Program-made: the position numbers and the translations under genes
Assembly: GCA_958296045.1 (NCBI GenBank)
Contig: CATQHT010000003.1
Coordinates: forward strand, 1,561,246-1,625,245
Reading direction: 5' to 3'
Length of the DNA: 64,000 nucleotides
Source of the DNA: Rhodothermales bacterium
Lineage (GTDB): Bacteria > Bacteroidota > Rhodothermia > Rhodothermales > Bin80
The notes under the pieces: model-generated
What the model saw: only the letters and a program-made list of their open reading frames with translations
What the model was told of the DNA's origin: nothing
Databases searched by the model: none
In this document: piece by piece, positions 43,853 to 54,450 of the stretch
Layout: every line of letters starts with the position of its first letter
Position numbering within the stretch: position 1 is the first letter of the stretch

Positions 43853-45946
43853 TTGCCTATGCTCAGACCCTCATCCCATAAAATCACGGCTGACCATCTC
43901 AACCGCCGGGCCTGCCTGTACATCCGTCAGTCCTCGCTACATCAGGTGCAGACCCACAAGGAGAGCCAGTACCGTCAGTATGACCTGCGCAGGCATGCCA
44001 TTGCCTTGGGCTGGCCCGAAGATCGGATTGACGTTATTGACGAGGACCAAGGCAAATCTGGTGCCACCAGTCCCCAACGTACGGGATTCCAGGATCTGCG
44101 TGCGCGTGTCGGTGCTGGAAAAGTGGGCATGGTACTCAGTCTCGAAGTATCACGCCTGTGCCGGGACAATGCGGAATGGCATCAATTGCTTCGGATTGCA
44201 GCCGTGGCTAAGACCCTCATCCTTGATGAGCATGGCATCTACGACGTAGGCGACGTAAACGACTGAATGCTGCTCGGGCTCAAGGGGCAGCTCTCGGAGT
44301 ACGAACTGCGCGGCATATGCGCACGCATGATTGGGGAACAGCGCTCGAAAGCGCTGCGTGGAGAGCTCAAAATCCCCTTGCCCATCGGGCTGGAATACAT
44401 CGAAGCAGACAGGGTTGTCTTGGATCCAGATCAATCCATCACTGAAGCGATGGCGTTGGTATTCAAAATCTTCCGGCGATTGGGGTCCGCCATGCAGACC
44501 ATGAAGTGGTTCCAGCGACAAGCGATTCGCTTACCTTCGCGGCCCCGCACGGGTAACGGTAAAGTGTACTGGGGAGTGCCCAACTACGGCCAGATTCAGC
44601 GCATCTTCCGTATTCCCCGCTATGGTGGCTGCTACGCCTACAGCCGTACGCACGCACACACGCCCGGATGGGTCCGTGCAGCGTGTCCTCCTGCCCAGCG
44701 ATCAGTGGCTGGTGTGTATTCGGGATGCCAACAAGAGCTACATTGACTGGGAGGAATATTTGCACAACCAGGAGACCATGCGCTCGAACGCGGCGAGCTT
44801 CTTTGGTGGGGCCGAGCGCAGGCCGTCGCCACGCAAGGGGGCGGCCTTGCTTCAATCCCGCATCATCTGCGGCCTGTGTGGTCAGAGGGTGCGCGTAAAC
44901 TACAACTATACTGACCGCAAAGAAGTTAAGTGGTACTATCTGTGCAAGGAGAACATCGTTCGCCGCGGCACGCGTACATGCCAAAACATGCGTGGAGATG
45001 TGCTGGATGCGGCGGTAGGCGGCTTTGTCGTTGCCGCGATCAACCGGGAGAACCTAGCGCTTTCGCTGATGGTGCGCGAGCAGCTGCGCAGCGACTTTGA
45101 GGAGGCAGATCGCCAGAGAATCAACCATATTGAAGGCTTACGTGCTAGGTGGATCTGGCCCGCTGCAGGTACATGGAAGTGGACCCGTCGAATCGCCTCG
45201 TGTCCGGTCCGCTGGAGGCCGAATGGGAAGCCCGTCTGAAGGCCCATGGTGAAGCCGTCAGAGAACGAGAGCGGTACAAAAAAGCCCAGCACAGCTTACC
45301 TGATGCCGCGTTGGACCAGCGCATCCTTACATTGGCCAGCGACTTTGGCACGGTCTGGGAAGCGGCTCGTACCACCAACGAGGACCGGAAGCGTCTCTTA
45401 GGATTGCTCATCGAGGACATCACCCTGACCCGAAGGGGATACCAGGTGAATGTCGGGTTGCGATTGCGTGGCGGACGAACCCACGAGCTGCCTCCAGTAG
45501 CGTTGCCCCTGCCTCGCGCTACGGTCATCGGTCGCGATGCCTCCAAGCAGGCCCTGGCCGAACTGGAGGAGTTACTTGAGGCAGGCTACGATGATCCCCA
45601 AGCCGCCGAGGAGCTAAACCTGCGCGGGTACCGCGATAGCTTGGGAGGACGGTTCAACGCAAAACGCATGCGCACCATTCGCATGCGTAACAAGGTGCCT
45701 GGAGGACTCGAGCGGCAAGGCGAAAAGATACGTGCGCAGGGCTACAAAACCGGCAAAGGACTCGCCGCCGAACTCACAATAGACGCTGCCACGGCAGGAC
45801 GGCTAGCCCGGGAAGGCAGAGGCATTGACGTACGAGCCTCTTGCAAAAAACCGAAAAATGGGAAGTACTCCCTCCGCAGGCGCGGGAGAAGAGGTGGCGC
45901 CTCTGTCGTGGGTATCGTAATGATGTACACCAGAATCGTTGACTAA
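43853..45946 (+). pseudogene. large serine recombinase, nonsense and frameshift mutations
   Basis: Resolvase domain with the catalytic Ser in ACLYIRQSSLHQVQTHKESQ and the DEDQGKSG, LSLEVSRLCRDN stretches. An in-frame TGA at 44264 sits where relatives have Arg (VND-stop-MLLGLKGQ), then a frame change near 44640 and another near 45150. Between them are the recombinase domain (YGGCYAYSR, SDQWLVCIRDAN), the zinc ribbon (IICGLCGQRVRVNY...CQNMRGDVLD) and the coiled C-terminus. At least three lesions, so inactive. An inverted remnant of its 3' end lies at 50785-50880. Confidence 0.88.
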
Positions 45947-46061
45947 CGCAGTGAGGTTGACCTCAAAAAGACAGTTTTCGGGCCTTAGCGATGACAATTA
46001 CGCATACCTATCCCACTACACGTGGCACTACAACCGCAATTCTGTGCGCCGGTGAAGCCAG

Positions 46062-47153
46062 TTAGCACACAAGTCGCGTCATTTGGTCGATCGTCAACGC
46101 GAGTATGCCGAACCCAAGATGACATAGCACCTTCGCATGACCACGTACGCGAATATGGCGACCGCCATATTCGTCCTTGAGGCGACCAAAGACGCGCTCG
46201 ACGGTCGAACGCTCGTGGTAGCGTACGCGCTCTGGTGGTACCCATCCGGCCGCACGCTGCGCCTTCGCCTCACGCTTTTTCGCCGCCTTACGTGCGTGTG
46301 TACGCGGGTTCTCATCAATGATCGGCACATGCCCAAGACGCTCGCTGTGAAGGCGTATCTCCTTCGCATCATAGGCGCTATCCATCACATCATACAAATT
46401 CGTGACCCGCTTCGCAGACTTCGTAGCCAAGGGAATGGCCACCTGACTATCATGCACCGACGCAGACGTTACCAGGTAGCTGATTGGTACGCCCCCGTCG
46501 GCCACGTCTGCGTGCAGCTTATAGCCGTTCCAGCTCTGCCGGTAACCCTTAGCTTTGCGCTTAGCGCCTCGGTTACACTCCCCGGGCAAATCTTCTTCCA
46601 TCTCCGGCAGACTCATGTCCAACTGACGTACAAGGTGTCGTTGCTCTTTTGGAGGTGTTTCTCCCTCACGCGGTTGACCATGCGTGTCTTTGGCCAGCGC
46701 GGACTTCTTCGTAGCAGGGCGCTCGCGCGCCTTAATCGCCGTAGAATCACGTGAATGATGTCCGACGATCTCTTCTTCGTACGACTCGTCGATCAGTGCA
46801 CGATGCACCTGATCGGGCAGACACGACCGCGCAAACTCCCCGAAAGCCCGTGAAAAGGTCGACTCGCTGGGAACTTCGTGTTGATGCGTCCACCCACAGA
46901 TGCGGCGCAGCTGTGGGTCCGAGCGAATCCGTTCGATCAGCGCGCGCGTCGAATCGATGTTGTAAACCGCCTTAGCAACAAACGCCCGCGCAAGCGCCGC
47001 ACGACTCTTCTGCGGACGCCCGCGCGAGGCCTTCGCATCATCGCCATCGCTAATAAAGCGCTCAACGCGAGCGATCTCCAACACGCCCAGCAGCTTCTTC
47101 TGCGGCACGGTCAGAGGACCGAGCAGTTCCTCCGCAAAGCAGAAGAGCATCAT
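46062..47153 (-). CDS. IS5/ISL-type DDE transposase
   Basis: 363 residues and apparently intact. An N-terminal DUF772-like helical region (KAVYNIDSTRALIERIRSDPQLRRICGW), then the DDE core: D in HHSRDSTAIKA, D in YDVMDSAYDAKEI and E in STVERVFGRLKDEYGG. A group II intron ends 8 bp upstream of the start codon, so native expression from the left end now depends on intron splicing or a promoter inside the intron. It would mobilise the flanking inverted repeats. Confidence 0.88.
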   Translation of the reverse strand: MMLFCFAEELLGPLTVPQKKLLGVLEIARVERFISDGDDAKASRGRPQKSRAALARAFVAKAVYNIDSTRALIERIRSDPQLRRICGWTHQHEVPSESTFSRAFGEFARSCLPDQVHRALIDESYEEEIVGHHSRDSTAIKARERPATKKSALAKDTHGQPREGETPPKEQRHLVRQLDMSLPEMEEDLPGECNRGAKRKAKGYRQSWNGYKLHADVADGGVPISYLVTSASVHDSQVAIPLATKSAKRVTNLYDVMDSAYDAKEIRLHSERLGHVPIIDENPRTHARKAAKKREAKAQRAAGWVPPERVRYHERSTVERVFGRLKDEYGGRHIRVRGHAKVLCHLGFGILALTIDQMTRLVC

Positions 47154-47339
47154 TTGTCAAGTAGCCCGGGGGAATCTCACCCCCAGGCCCTCACAGAACC
47201 GGACGTGCGCGTCTCCACGCATCCGGCTCTTCCCGGTCCGTCAGACGGTTGTTGCCAACCATCCAGAGCTGCCTCCCAATGGATCGTCCCGTTTCCGGTT
47301 GTCCTATAGATCAACAGCAGACCAGGGTACTCCATCGCG

Positions 47340-48038
47340 GTAGCCCCAGGGTTTCCCCTGGGGCCCCGCACAGATCCGTGCGTGCGCGTTAACGCACACG
47401 GCTCTTCCCGCAGGTCGCGCTCCCGCGCATGACGTTAGGAAGTGGGGATACCCACCTCCAGCCGTAAGCGGTACACCTGCGCCCCGACTGTGGCACTGAG
47501 TCCACAGCTCTTGGACAGATTCACGTAATCCGGCCCAGAGTCCGGCATGAATCCAGCTTCCCGCTTTCCCCTTGGGTGCGACCCTTGGCTCCACCGGCTC
47601 CGCCCCGTGGTCATCCACGCGTTGTTCGCTGGCTTCATAGCTACTATGGTCGCATCTGACTTCTCTCCACCGTACATCCTCCGATCGGCATTTAGCCTAC
47701 GCTTTGGCGACCCTCCCCGAAGGGATGGGTAGTGGAGAGACCTCCCAGGTCCCGATGCAGTACGTACGTGCGTGCCTGGGTTCTTGGACACCGCGGGACC
47801 CTCCTCCGCCTCACCATTAACGGCAAAGAAGGTGTTGCCTTCGACCACGAAGAAACCCTCGGCGTCCCGGACGATGACATTTTCGGTGCTCATTAGCCCT
47901 GCCCACCCGCACCTCTACCGACGCTTCGCCTGCACCCTCGCGGGTACCAACGCACGGCTCGAGGAGATGCGTGGATGGTTAGTCCTTCACATCGGGAGAC
48001 TTTCACTCCCTGTACTGGCACCAGTTAGCCTGGCGCAC
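47340..48038 (-). mobile_element. inner group II intron B, reverse transcriptase deleted
   Basis: 5' end GTGCGCCAGGCTAACTGG at 48038, 3' end GGGGCTAC at 47340, domain V at about 47371-47404 (GAGCCGTGTGCGTTAACGC...GATCTG). The 5' 250 nt match intron A closely. Only a short relic of the reverse transcriptase N-terminus remains near 47630-47690 (EKSDATIVAMKPAN, compare EKSDTGIVAKKAAN in intron A), so it is a deletion derivative of about 700 nt that would need a maturase in trans. Confidence 0.7.
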
Positions 48039-48384
48039 CTTCGCTCCGCCTCCATTACAGAGGGTTCAACGCTACTACGAAGTACTCCGCCCCTGTGCCC
48101 CGCTTCGGTACTCAGTCGCTTGAGGTATTTCCTCTTGCGAGTCTCCCTTAACATCGGGACGACAGGTTCCCACGTTCCGCACAAGAGCCTGATCCGACCT
48201 CTTGCCGCCTATATGCCGGAGGCCGCCAGGGCAGTAAGCAGATCTCTCCCTGACTGCTCCCGGGGACGATACCCTACCCCGGTTTTGACCTCGTCTAAGG
48301 ATTTTTCGACACGTCATCAGCGGTTCGCTTGCGCTCAACTTGAATGGATCACACCTGACCCGATCTACGCCGGGCCTTCTCGCG

Positions 48385-50304
48385 GTAGGGACCCGGGTTT
48401 CCCCGGGCCCCCCGCACAGATCCGGACGGGCGCGTTAACGCATCCGGCTCCTCCCTTGGGTCGCACCGGCGTGCATGGCGACATATCGTTGATCAGGCCA
48501 GGGGTGTTTGATCTTGAGCGCAGGCCAGCACCATGTAACCATGGTCTCCAGCTTACTCCATGTCATGCGATCCTTCTGCGAACGTCTGCGGATGACCTTC
48601 ATCCACTCACGCTTCAGGCGGGTAAAGAACCTTCGTAGGAACACAAAGCTGGTGGGAACAGCGTAGTAGTTCAGCCATCCCCGAAGTACGCGCCCCAGCC
48701 ACTGGGCTGTAGCGTGTAACGGTGCATGCATCCTACGGCGAAGCTCCTGACACAGGCTTTTCAGCTTTCGTGCCATGCGCTTCCCCACCGGTTTCCGTCC
48801 CAATCCGAAACGACCACGGCGAGTCTTACGGCAGTAATGCGTAAAACCCAGAAAGTCAAACGTCTCGGGACGACCCTCACCTCGGCTGCGGCGATTCACC
48901 GCCGCAAACCGCCCAAATTCCAACAAGCGAGTCTTCTTCGGATGCAGGGATAAGCCAAATTTGGCCATCCGCTGCCCTATATCCCTTAGAAAACGCTGCG
49001 CGTCGTGCTTCCGCTGGAAGCCTACCACAAAGTCGTCCGCATAACGGACAAGGCAGGTTTCTCCCCACGCCACCCGCACGCGCCATCGCTTATCATACCA
49101 CAGGTCCAGGGCATAATGCAGGTACACATTCGCCAGTATCGGCGAAATAACCGCGCCTTGCGGGGTGCCCATCGGACTGTCCCGCAAAACACCGGCCTCC
49201 ATTACGCCTGCCTTGAGCCATTTGATGATCAGCCGAATGACCCGTTTGTCCGCTATGCGGTGCTCCAGAAACCGAATCAGCCAGCCCTGGTCCACCATGT
49301 CAAAGAAAGAACGTATGTCCGCATCAACAATCCAGTTGACCTTCGTACGCCCGATCGCATAGGCCAACGCGTCCAACGCATCATGCGCCTTCCGCTTGTA
49401 CCTAAACCCATAGCTGAAGTCAAGAAACTCCTCCTCATAGATCGGGAGCAGGATACAGATCGCCACCGCAGCCTGGACAATCTTGTCCTCCAGTGCCGCA
49501 ATGCCGAGCGGTCGTGTACTGCCATCTGGCTTGGGTATCTCAACCCGCCTGGACGGCATCGCCCGGTACGCTCCGCTGTGCACGCGGTCATGTAAGTCAG
49601 CCAAACGCGCTGTCAATCCAACCTCGTACTCCGCCCATGTCACGCCGTCCACGCCTGGCGCTGCCTTCCTCTTTAAACGATAGAAGGCATGCCGCAGCGA
49701 TTTCACCGTAACATGGTGCAGAAGCGTCGTGAGCTTCTCCTTGGGTTTCCGCTTCACAAATTGTCGCAACCGGTCCGCTCCTTGTGTCACCGCTACCCGA
49801 TCCCGCGCCCGGACAGTGTTAGAGTTTTCCAGTTTCCCCTCAGGTACAGGACTTGGCTCCGGCAGCTCCGCCGGGCGGCTACGCCCCTTGTTCGCTGCTT
49901 TCTTAGCTACTATTCCTGTATCGGACTTCTCCATGTCGTTCATCTCCAGTTACGGGGATTAACCCTCTCTTTCGCGACCCTGAACGACTCCAGGGTGACA
50001 CGGAGACCTCCCAGGTCCCGGCGTAGTACGTACGTGCGTGCCTGGGTTCTTAGACACCGTGGGACCCTCCTTCGCCTCACCATTGGCGGCAAAGAAGATG
50101 TTGCCTTCGACCAAAGAAAAAGCCTCGGCATCCCAGACTATAGCGTTTTCGGTGCTCATTAGCCCTGCCCACACGCGCCTCTACCGACGCTTCGCCTGTA
50201 CCCTCGCGAGTACAGACGCACGGCTCGAGGTGATGTGCAGATGGTTAGTCTTTCACAACGGGGGACTTGCACCCCCTGTACTATCGCCAGTTAGCCTGGC
50301 GCAC
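48385..50304 (-). mobile_element. inner group II intron A, full length with maturase
   Basis: 5' end GTGCGCCAGGCTAACTGG at 50304, 3' end GGTCCCTAC at 48385, domain V at about 48417-48450 (GAGCCGGATGCGTTAACGC...GATCTG) followed by a GC-rich domain VI hairpin. 1920 nt long, the usual length for a bacterial intron with an encoded reverse transcriptase. Like intron B it is followed by CGCGA in the host sequence. Probably the only complete intron here. Confidence 0.75.
48435..49943 (-). CDS. ltrA: group II intron reverse transcriptase/maturase
   Basis: 502 residues. RT blocks are all present: RRVEIPKPDGSTRPLGIAAL, the palm YGFRYKRKAHDAL, WIVDADIRSFFDMVD (first Asp), GTPQGAVISPILANVYLH and the catalytic VRYADDFVVG, followed by FGLSLHPKKTRLLEFG. 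The thumb and maturase X domain follow (PVGKRMARKLKSL, LRGWLNYYAVPTSF). There is no HNH endonuclease at the C-terminus. It should splice its own intron and could act on the nested introns. The start codon lies about 360 nt inside the intron. Confidence 0.95.
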   Translation of the reverse strand: MNDMEKSDTGIVAKKAANKGRSRPAELPEPSPVPEGKLENSNTVRARDRVAVTQGADRLRQFVKRKPKEKLTTLLHHVTVKSLRHAFYRLKRKAAPGVDGVTWAEYEVGLTARLADLHDRVHSGAYRAMPSRRVEIPKPDGSTRPLGIAALEDKIVQAAVAICILLPIYEEEFLDFSYGFRYKRKAHDALDALAYAIGRTKVNWIVDADIRSFFDMVDQGWLIRFLEHRIADKRVIRLIIKWLKAGVMEAGVLRDSPMGTPQGAVISPILANVYLHYALDLWYDKRWRVRVAWGETCLVRYADDFVVGFQRKHDAQRFLRDIGQRMAKFGLSLHPKKTRLLEFGRFAAVNRRSRGEGRPETFDFLGFTHYCRKTRRGRFGLGRKPVGKRMARKLKSLCQELRRRMHAPLHATAQWLGRVLRGWLNYYAVPTSFVFLRRFFTRLKREWMKVIRRRSQKDRMTWSKLETMVTWCWPALKIKHPWPDQRYVAMHAGATQGRSRMR

Positions 50305-50784
50305 TTCTTGCCTGCTTACCACCACGCCTCTTAAGCGCAGCAGCGGCAAGTGGTTTGGTGCCTCCGTCTGCACGGCGGCACCGAGGGGCCGACCCTCATC
50401 TCCTGTGCAGCATAGCTGCGGGAAGGATTCTACATATCAGTATCCCTCCGCGCCTTCGTGGCGCACGGCGACTTATCCAAGAACACAGCCGCGCTGCTCC
50501 AGTGGACATGGCTGCTCCGTTATGTTAGGAATTGTCTTCGCCCAACACCGCGACCTCGCTCACCGCCACATTGCTCGAATGACACCAAGCCCCTCGCGCA
50601 CGTTCGCGGGCTTTTTCTGGACGACTCCGTCCGGCTTGCGCATAATGCCTCGCGCTCCAGACGCAGCGTGTGTTTTGCTGCGCGACACCAATCGAGTTGC
50701 ATTGTTGCTTCGCGATACCGTGACTACCCCACATTCGCGATCAGGCCCGCTCCCCCACTAGGTATACCCTAACGGGCGCTTACT

Positions 50785-50880
50785 ATTACGATACCCACGA
50801 CGGAGGCGCCACCTCTTCTCCCGCGCCTGCGGAGGGAGCACTTGCCGTTTTTCGGGTTTTTGCAAGAGGCTCGTACACCG
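50785..50880 (-). pseudogene. inverted remnant of the serine-recombinase 3' end
   Basis: About 90 bp match 45826-45916 in reverse orientation at roughly 90 percent identity by eye (shared blocks include GTACGAGCCTCTTGC and CTCCCTCCGCAGGCGCGGGA). It indicates a second, mostly deleted copy of the same transposon on the other side of the IS5/intron complex. Confidence 0.8.
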
Positions 50881-51883
50881 GATCCCTGGCAGAAAACGTA
50901 CCTTCGCAAGATATAGAATCAGCCCCAAGACACGAACCACACCTACGGCCGCATGAATCCAACAGATCGCATCCAGACTCCAAAGACTTGGCGTAACGGT
51001 CAGAGTGTGACGGGTGCCGAAATCACACTCGCTGGCCTGTATCCCGGTGGACTCCGTCGCGGGGGCGTTCTCTTGCTGTTTGCTCTAAGAGCCAGCATCC
51101 GAAATGGAGGATGGTGTGGCGGTTAGGAGGGATATCTTATTCAGGTCATACGGGCTGCGCCGTGTCATTAGCCGTGCTTCCATAGTCCTTGCGCGAATTA
51201 CGCGTCTTGGTACGACGCCCTGAGGATTATGTCATTGGCATTTGTAATCAGCGAGGATGCTGGGGGACCGAGCCTGGATGTGCACGCATGGATCCTACCA
51301 GTGGGACGCCAAGTCTGCGGCAACTGTCTCCGGCCTTGAACGTGTTGCAGCATTGATGACGCTGCCGCTTTGTTGGAGCCCGGGGAGTTTCCAGGCGTAC
51401 CTTTGAGTGACTCTTCCACGCCATCCGCACAGTGGTGAGACACCGGCGGGTGCTTGTCAGGAGCCGCAGTGCGCCAAGGCGGATTACGCTTGGAGCTGTG
51501 TCTGTACCGAGAGGCGACCGAGGAGGATTGGTCCTAGGTCTCCCATTTAATTTGAAATATGATTTAACGTATCCGTCTGGAAGTCCGGTTATTTGAGCAC
51601 AGTCTAGCTGATTAGTGCCGCGCGGAGGTGGCTTGGCGCCATTTACTGGCTGGCTTCAGGCCGGGAATGCAAGGTTGTAGGGTAGCAGGGCGCATCCGGT
51701 CGGCAGCTTACCTTGCTGGCGTGGCGGTGCTACGGCAGTTGCGAAGCGGCCTGATGGGTACTTGGGGGGAGCTAGCGCTGGGTGCATGCAGAGCGCTTGG
51801 GTGTGCACTGCTGTGCAGGTCTTGCGCTCAAGAGCGGCACAGAGGGGGCTTATGCGCTGGCGCACGACTGGGAGCTGTGTCTT
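50881..51883. other. about 1 kb without a recognisable gene
   Basis: Short overlapping open frames with no motifs. Apart from the flanking recombinase and IS66 relics I recognise nothing; it is probably decayed mobile DNA. Confidence 0.45.
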
Positions 51884-52260
51884 TCACATGGCGGCGCATT
51901 CAAGCGTGGTCCACCGATGTGGCAGCAGGTCGCCGATGGCGGTGGTGTGTGTCGGCATGCGCTCTGTCACATCTTCGAGCCAGGTTTACGGATCACTGCC
52001 CTGCAGTTTGCAGGCGCCCAGCAGCGAGTAGATGACGGCAGCGCGCTGGGCTGCTTTGTGTGACCCGGAATACAGGCAGTTCTTGCGCCCCAGCGCTAAG
52101 GGGCGGATGCTGTTGTCGATGAGATTGTTGAAGACTCGTGGCTGAGCTGCTCGAATGAGTACAGGGGAGCCCTAGGTGGAGCTGTTCACAGTTTGCGCAG
52201 AGCCATGCGCGCCAGTGTGAAGCTGAGTGCATACTGCCGCAGGCACAAAGCCCGGTCGCA
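51884..52260 (-). pseudogene. tnpC: IS66-family TnpC C-terminal remnant
   Basis: Read on the minus strand, this region gives FNNLIDNSIRPLALGRKN, LYSGSHKAAQRAAVIYSLLGACKLQGSDP, a stop, then TWLEDVTERM and a tail ending DLLPHRW...ECAAM, the conserved C-terminus of IS66 transposases (normally NAIRPIALGRKNYLF... and NPYEWLKDVL). A TAA replaces the Tyr of the NPYEWL motif, and upstream only a trace (QYALSF) remains in a shifted frame. TnpA, TnpB and the catalytic core are absent. Confidence 0.85.
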
Positions 52261-52422
52261 GGGTCGCGCGGTAATGATATGGTCATTCTGCGGTGACGGC
52301 CTTGGGCGCCATCTCTGGACCGGTCGGGCACGTTAATTGTAACAAGACTAGGAGCGATGTCCATGGGACCCTGCATCCTGCACACATGCTGCATCAGCGC
52401 ACGAACAGGCGGGAGTAAAAGC

Positions 52423-54450
52423 ATGGACCAGGTCTTTGGCTTGGCTGCGTTAGTGGCTGCCCTTCTTGTTGCTCCGACGATTGATCTTGAGCAAGCCAGA
52501 GAAGCCATGGAGGCGCAGCAGTGGCGTCGCGCCGTCGCTATCCTGTCTGATCACCTGGAAGATGCCCCTGGAGACCTGGAAGCACACTACCTGCGCGGCA
52601 TCTGCTACGGCGAGATAGGCAAAACTCCGAACCTCAGAAACCGGCTAGAGCGGGTGCTGCAGAAAGGCGCCGCAGACTTCGATACGGTCCTGACCAGCGA
52701 TTCTCTGTATCGGGACACCATCTTTCAACTGGCGCTGATCCGGCGGTACGACAACATGTTTCAGGAAGCTATCCGCCTGGCGGAGACGCAGATCCAGCTG
52801 CGGCCCGAGATTGCACACGTGCATCTGGGGCTACTCAACTTTTACTGGCGCTATATGGTGTCCAAGCCACCGGCGGAGGCGCGCAGGTGGCTGCGCACGT
52901 TACCCGGGCCGTATGCCCGACTCTTTGTCGCCAGGACATACGAAAGTCAGAGTCTGTTTCAGCCGGCAGAGCTGATTTATCAGGAGCTGCGCCGCGAGGG
53001 CTTCCTTCCGGTGCCGGTACTGGTGGCGCTGGCGCGCCTGAAGTTTCAAGAGCAGAAACCGATTGCTGGTACCTGGTACATGAAGGAGGCTATCGAAGCC
53101 ATCGAGACAGAGCTGGATGCGCTCCTGCTGTTTGACGAGATCCGAACTATCGTCTCGCCGGGGGAGCACGCTGCCTTTGAGCGGCGCGCGTCGTTAAGCG
53201 AAGCTAAGGCGTTCTTTGCCGAGTTCTGGGCCCGGCGTGACCCGATGCCCGCCGCGCCGTACAACGCGCGTATGGTTGAGCACTACCGGCGGCTGCGCAT
53301 TGCGGAGACGCACTACGTGTTCAACGGTTTTCGCAGCTGGTTTCGGAGCCGGTTCACACATGATGAACGGTACCTTCCACCCACGTATACACTGGGCGGG
53401 GACTTCGACGATCGGGGCGTAATGTTTATTCGGCATGGGGAGCCGGACGACTTCTCGGTGGGTGAGTCCCCCACCTGGCTGTTTGAGGCTTCGGCAGAGG
53501 ACGGCGACTCGCTGCTGATTTTCCACTTTGCGCCCACCTGCCATGGGGGCATATGCGGGGTTACGAAGCATTTCGTTCCGGTACCCCGGGGAGAGAGCTT
53601 TCTGCCGCCCCGGCTGGTCGGGCTGGATGCTGCGGACATGGAGCGCAAGACGCTGGAATACATCACGCGGGGGTTATCCACGGATCGCCATCGGTGGCCA
53701 AGTGGCACCAAGGAGCTGGACGTACCTGTGATGCCGGCTTCATTTCGGGGCATGGATGGTCGCACGCTGGTGGAGGTATTCTATGAGGTGCCGGTACAGG
53801 AGCTTGAGGCATCGCAGGACACGATCGTGTTTGAGACCGGCTTCATGGTGCAGGATATGCGGTGGCGACAGCACACTTTTAACCGCAACGTGATACGGCT
53901 GCCCCAGGCGACGGCCGATCAGTCGTACGACGGGCTCTTCCAGGTGGATCTATTGCCACAGCCATACCGCACGGCCTTGCATGTGCGGTCATTGAGCGGA
54001 CGCGCGGTGAGTACCTTCCGGCAGAGGTATGTACCGCTTGACTTTTCAGCGCCGGGCCTGAAGCTGAGCGACATTCTCCTGGCCGACAGCGTTTTAGCAA
54101 TCGAGGGTGATCCCGCGGCGCGCCGCGAGGATGTGCATGTACAGGTGCGCCCTTCCGGCACGTTCAGCCGCACGGAAACGCCCGCGGTGTATTATGAGAT
54201 CTACGACCTGGCGGAGGGCCCGGACCAGCGAACGCTTTACGCCATCTCATATGCGCTTAAAGACAGGAGAGGAGATGTGACCACGCTCTCTACAGGCGAA
54301 TCCGGCGGCGCGCTGCGGTCCCCCGTTCAGTTTGTAGTCATCGATGTCGCGGACTTGGCCCGCGGTACCTACACGTTGACGGTCACCGTGGAAGACCGCA
54401 TCGCAGGCACGCGCGCGTCGCAGTCCAGGCAACTGACACTGATCCGGTAG
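52423..54450 (+). CDS. GWxTD-domain protein with N-terminal TPR region
   Basis: 675 residues from ATG 52423, which has a good ribosome site (GGGAG) and gives a secretion signal (MDQVFGLAALVAALLVAP); earlier ATGs do not. TPR-like helices follow (WRRAVAILSDHLEDAPGDLEAHYLRGICYGEIG and onward to about 250). The GWxTD-type core is at about 300-350, with LGGDFDDRGVMFIRHGEPDD, the divergent form of the GRGxxYIRYGxPD block. The C-terminal 250 residues are beta-rich. GWxTD proteins occur mainly in Bacteroidota, Rhodothermota and Gemmatimonadota; function unknown. It is an intact gene in the middle of IS remnants. Confidence 0.85.
   Translation: MDQVFGLAALVAALLVAPTIDLEQAREAMEAQQWRRAVAILSDHLEDAPGDLEAHYLRGICYGEIGKTPNLRNRLERVLQKGAADFDTVLTSDSLYRDTIFQLALIRRYDNMFQEAIRLAETQIQLRPEIAHVHLGLLNFYWRYMVSKPPAEARRWLRTLPGPYARLFVARTYESQSLFQPAELIYQELRREGFLPVPVLVALARLKFQEQKPIAGTWYMKEAIEAIETELDALLLFDEIRTIVSPGEHAAFERRASLSEAKAFFAEFWARRDPMPAAPYNARMVEHYRRLRIAETHYVFNGFRSWFRSRFTHDERYLPPTYTLGGDFDDRGVMFIRHGEPDDFSVGESPTWLFEASAEDGDSLLIFHFAPTCHGGICGVTKHFVPVPRGESFLPPRLVGLDAADMERKTLEYITRGLSTDRHRWPSGTKELDVPVMPASFRGMDGRTLVEVFYEVPVQELEASQDTIVFETGFMVQDMRWRQHTFNRNVIRLPQATADQSYDGLFQVDLLPQPYRTALHVRSLSGRAVSTFRQRYVPLDFSAPGLKLSDILLADSVLAIEGDPAARREDVHVQVRPSGTFSRTETPAVYYEIYDLAEGPDQRTLYAISYALKDRRGDVTTLSTGESGGALRSPVQFVVIDVADLARGTYTLTVTVEDRIAGTRASQSRQLTLIR

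Larger units (their letters stand above)
47161..50466 (-). mobile_element. outer group II intron carrying two inner introns
   Basis: 5' end GTGCGCCACGAAGG at 50466 (consensus GUGYG) and 3' end ...CCCCCGGGCTAC at 47161. Domain V lies at about 47194-47229 (GAGCCGGATGCGTGG...CCGGTTCTG) with a following domain VI hairpin. The 3' exon begins TTGAC. Removing the two inner introns leaves about 690 nt of intron RNA and no reverse transcriptase gene. Interior sequences such as the GAACGTGGGAACCTGTCG region (48120-48200) are typical of this intron type. Boundaries are from motif reading, not folding. Confidence 0.65.
45988..50541 (-). mobile_element. IS5-type element interrupted by group II introns
   Basis: Short matching ends: GCGATGACAATT at 45988-45999 and, read on the minus strand, GCGAAGACAATT at 50541-50530. 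Without the introns (47161-50466) the element would be about 1.25 kb, the normal size for an IS5-group element with a single transposase gene. Target duplications were not recognised, so the ends are provisional. Confidence 0.55.

Noticed and set aside
47435-47893. 152-codon minus-strand ORF in intron B
   Set aside because: It reads structured intron RNA domains, also present in intron A, plus a scrap of the RT N-terminus; not a functional protein.
51628-52035. 135-codon plus-strand ORF
   Set aside because: It overlaps an IS66 relic on the opposite strand; its composition is that of an antisense shadow.
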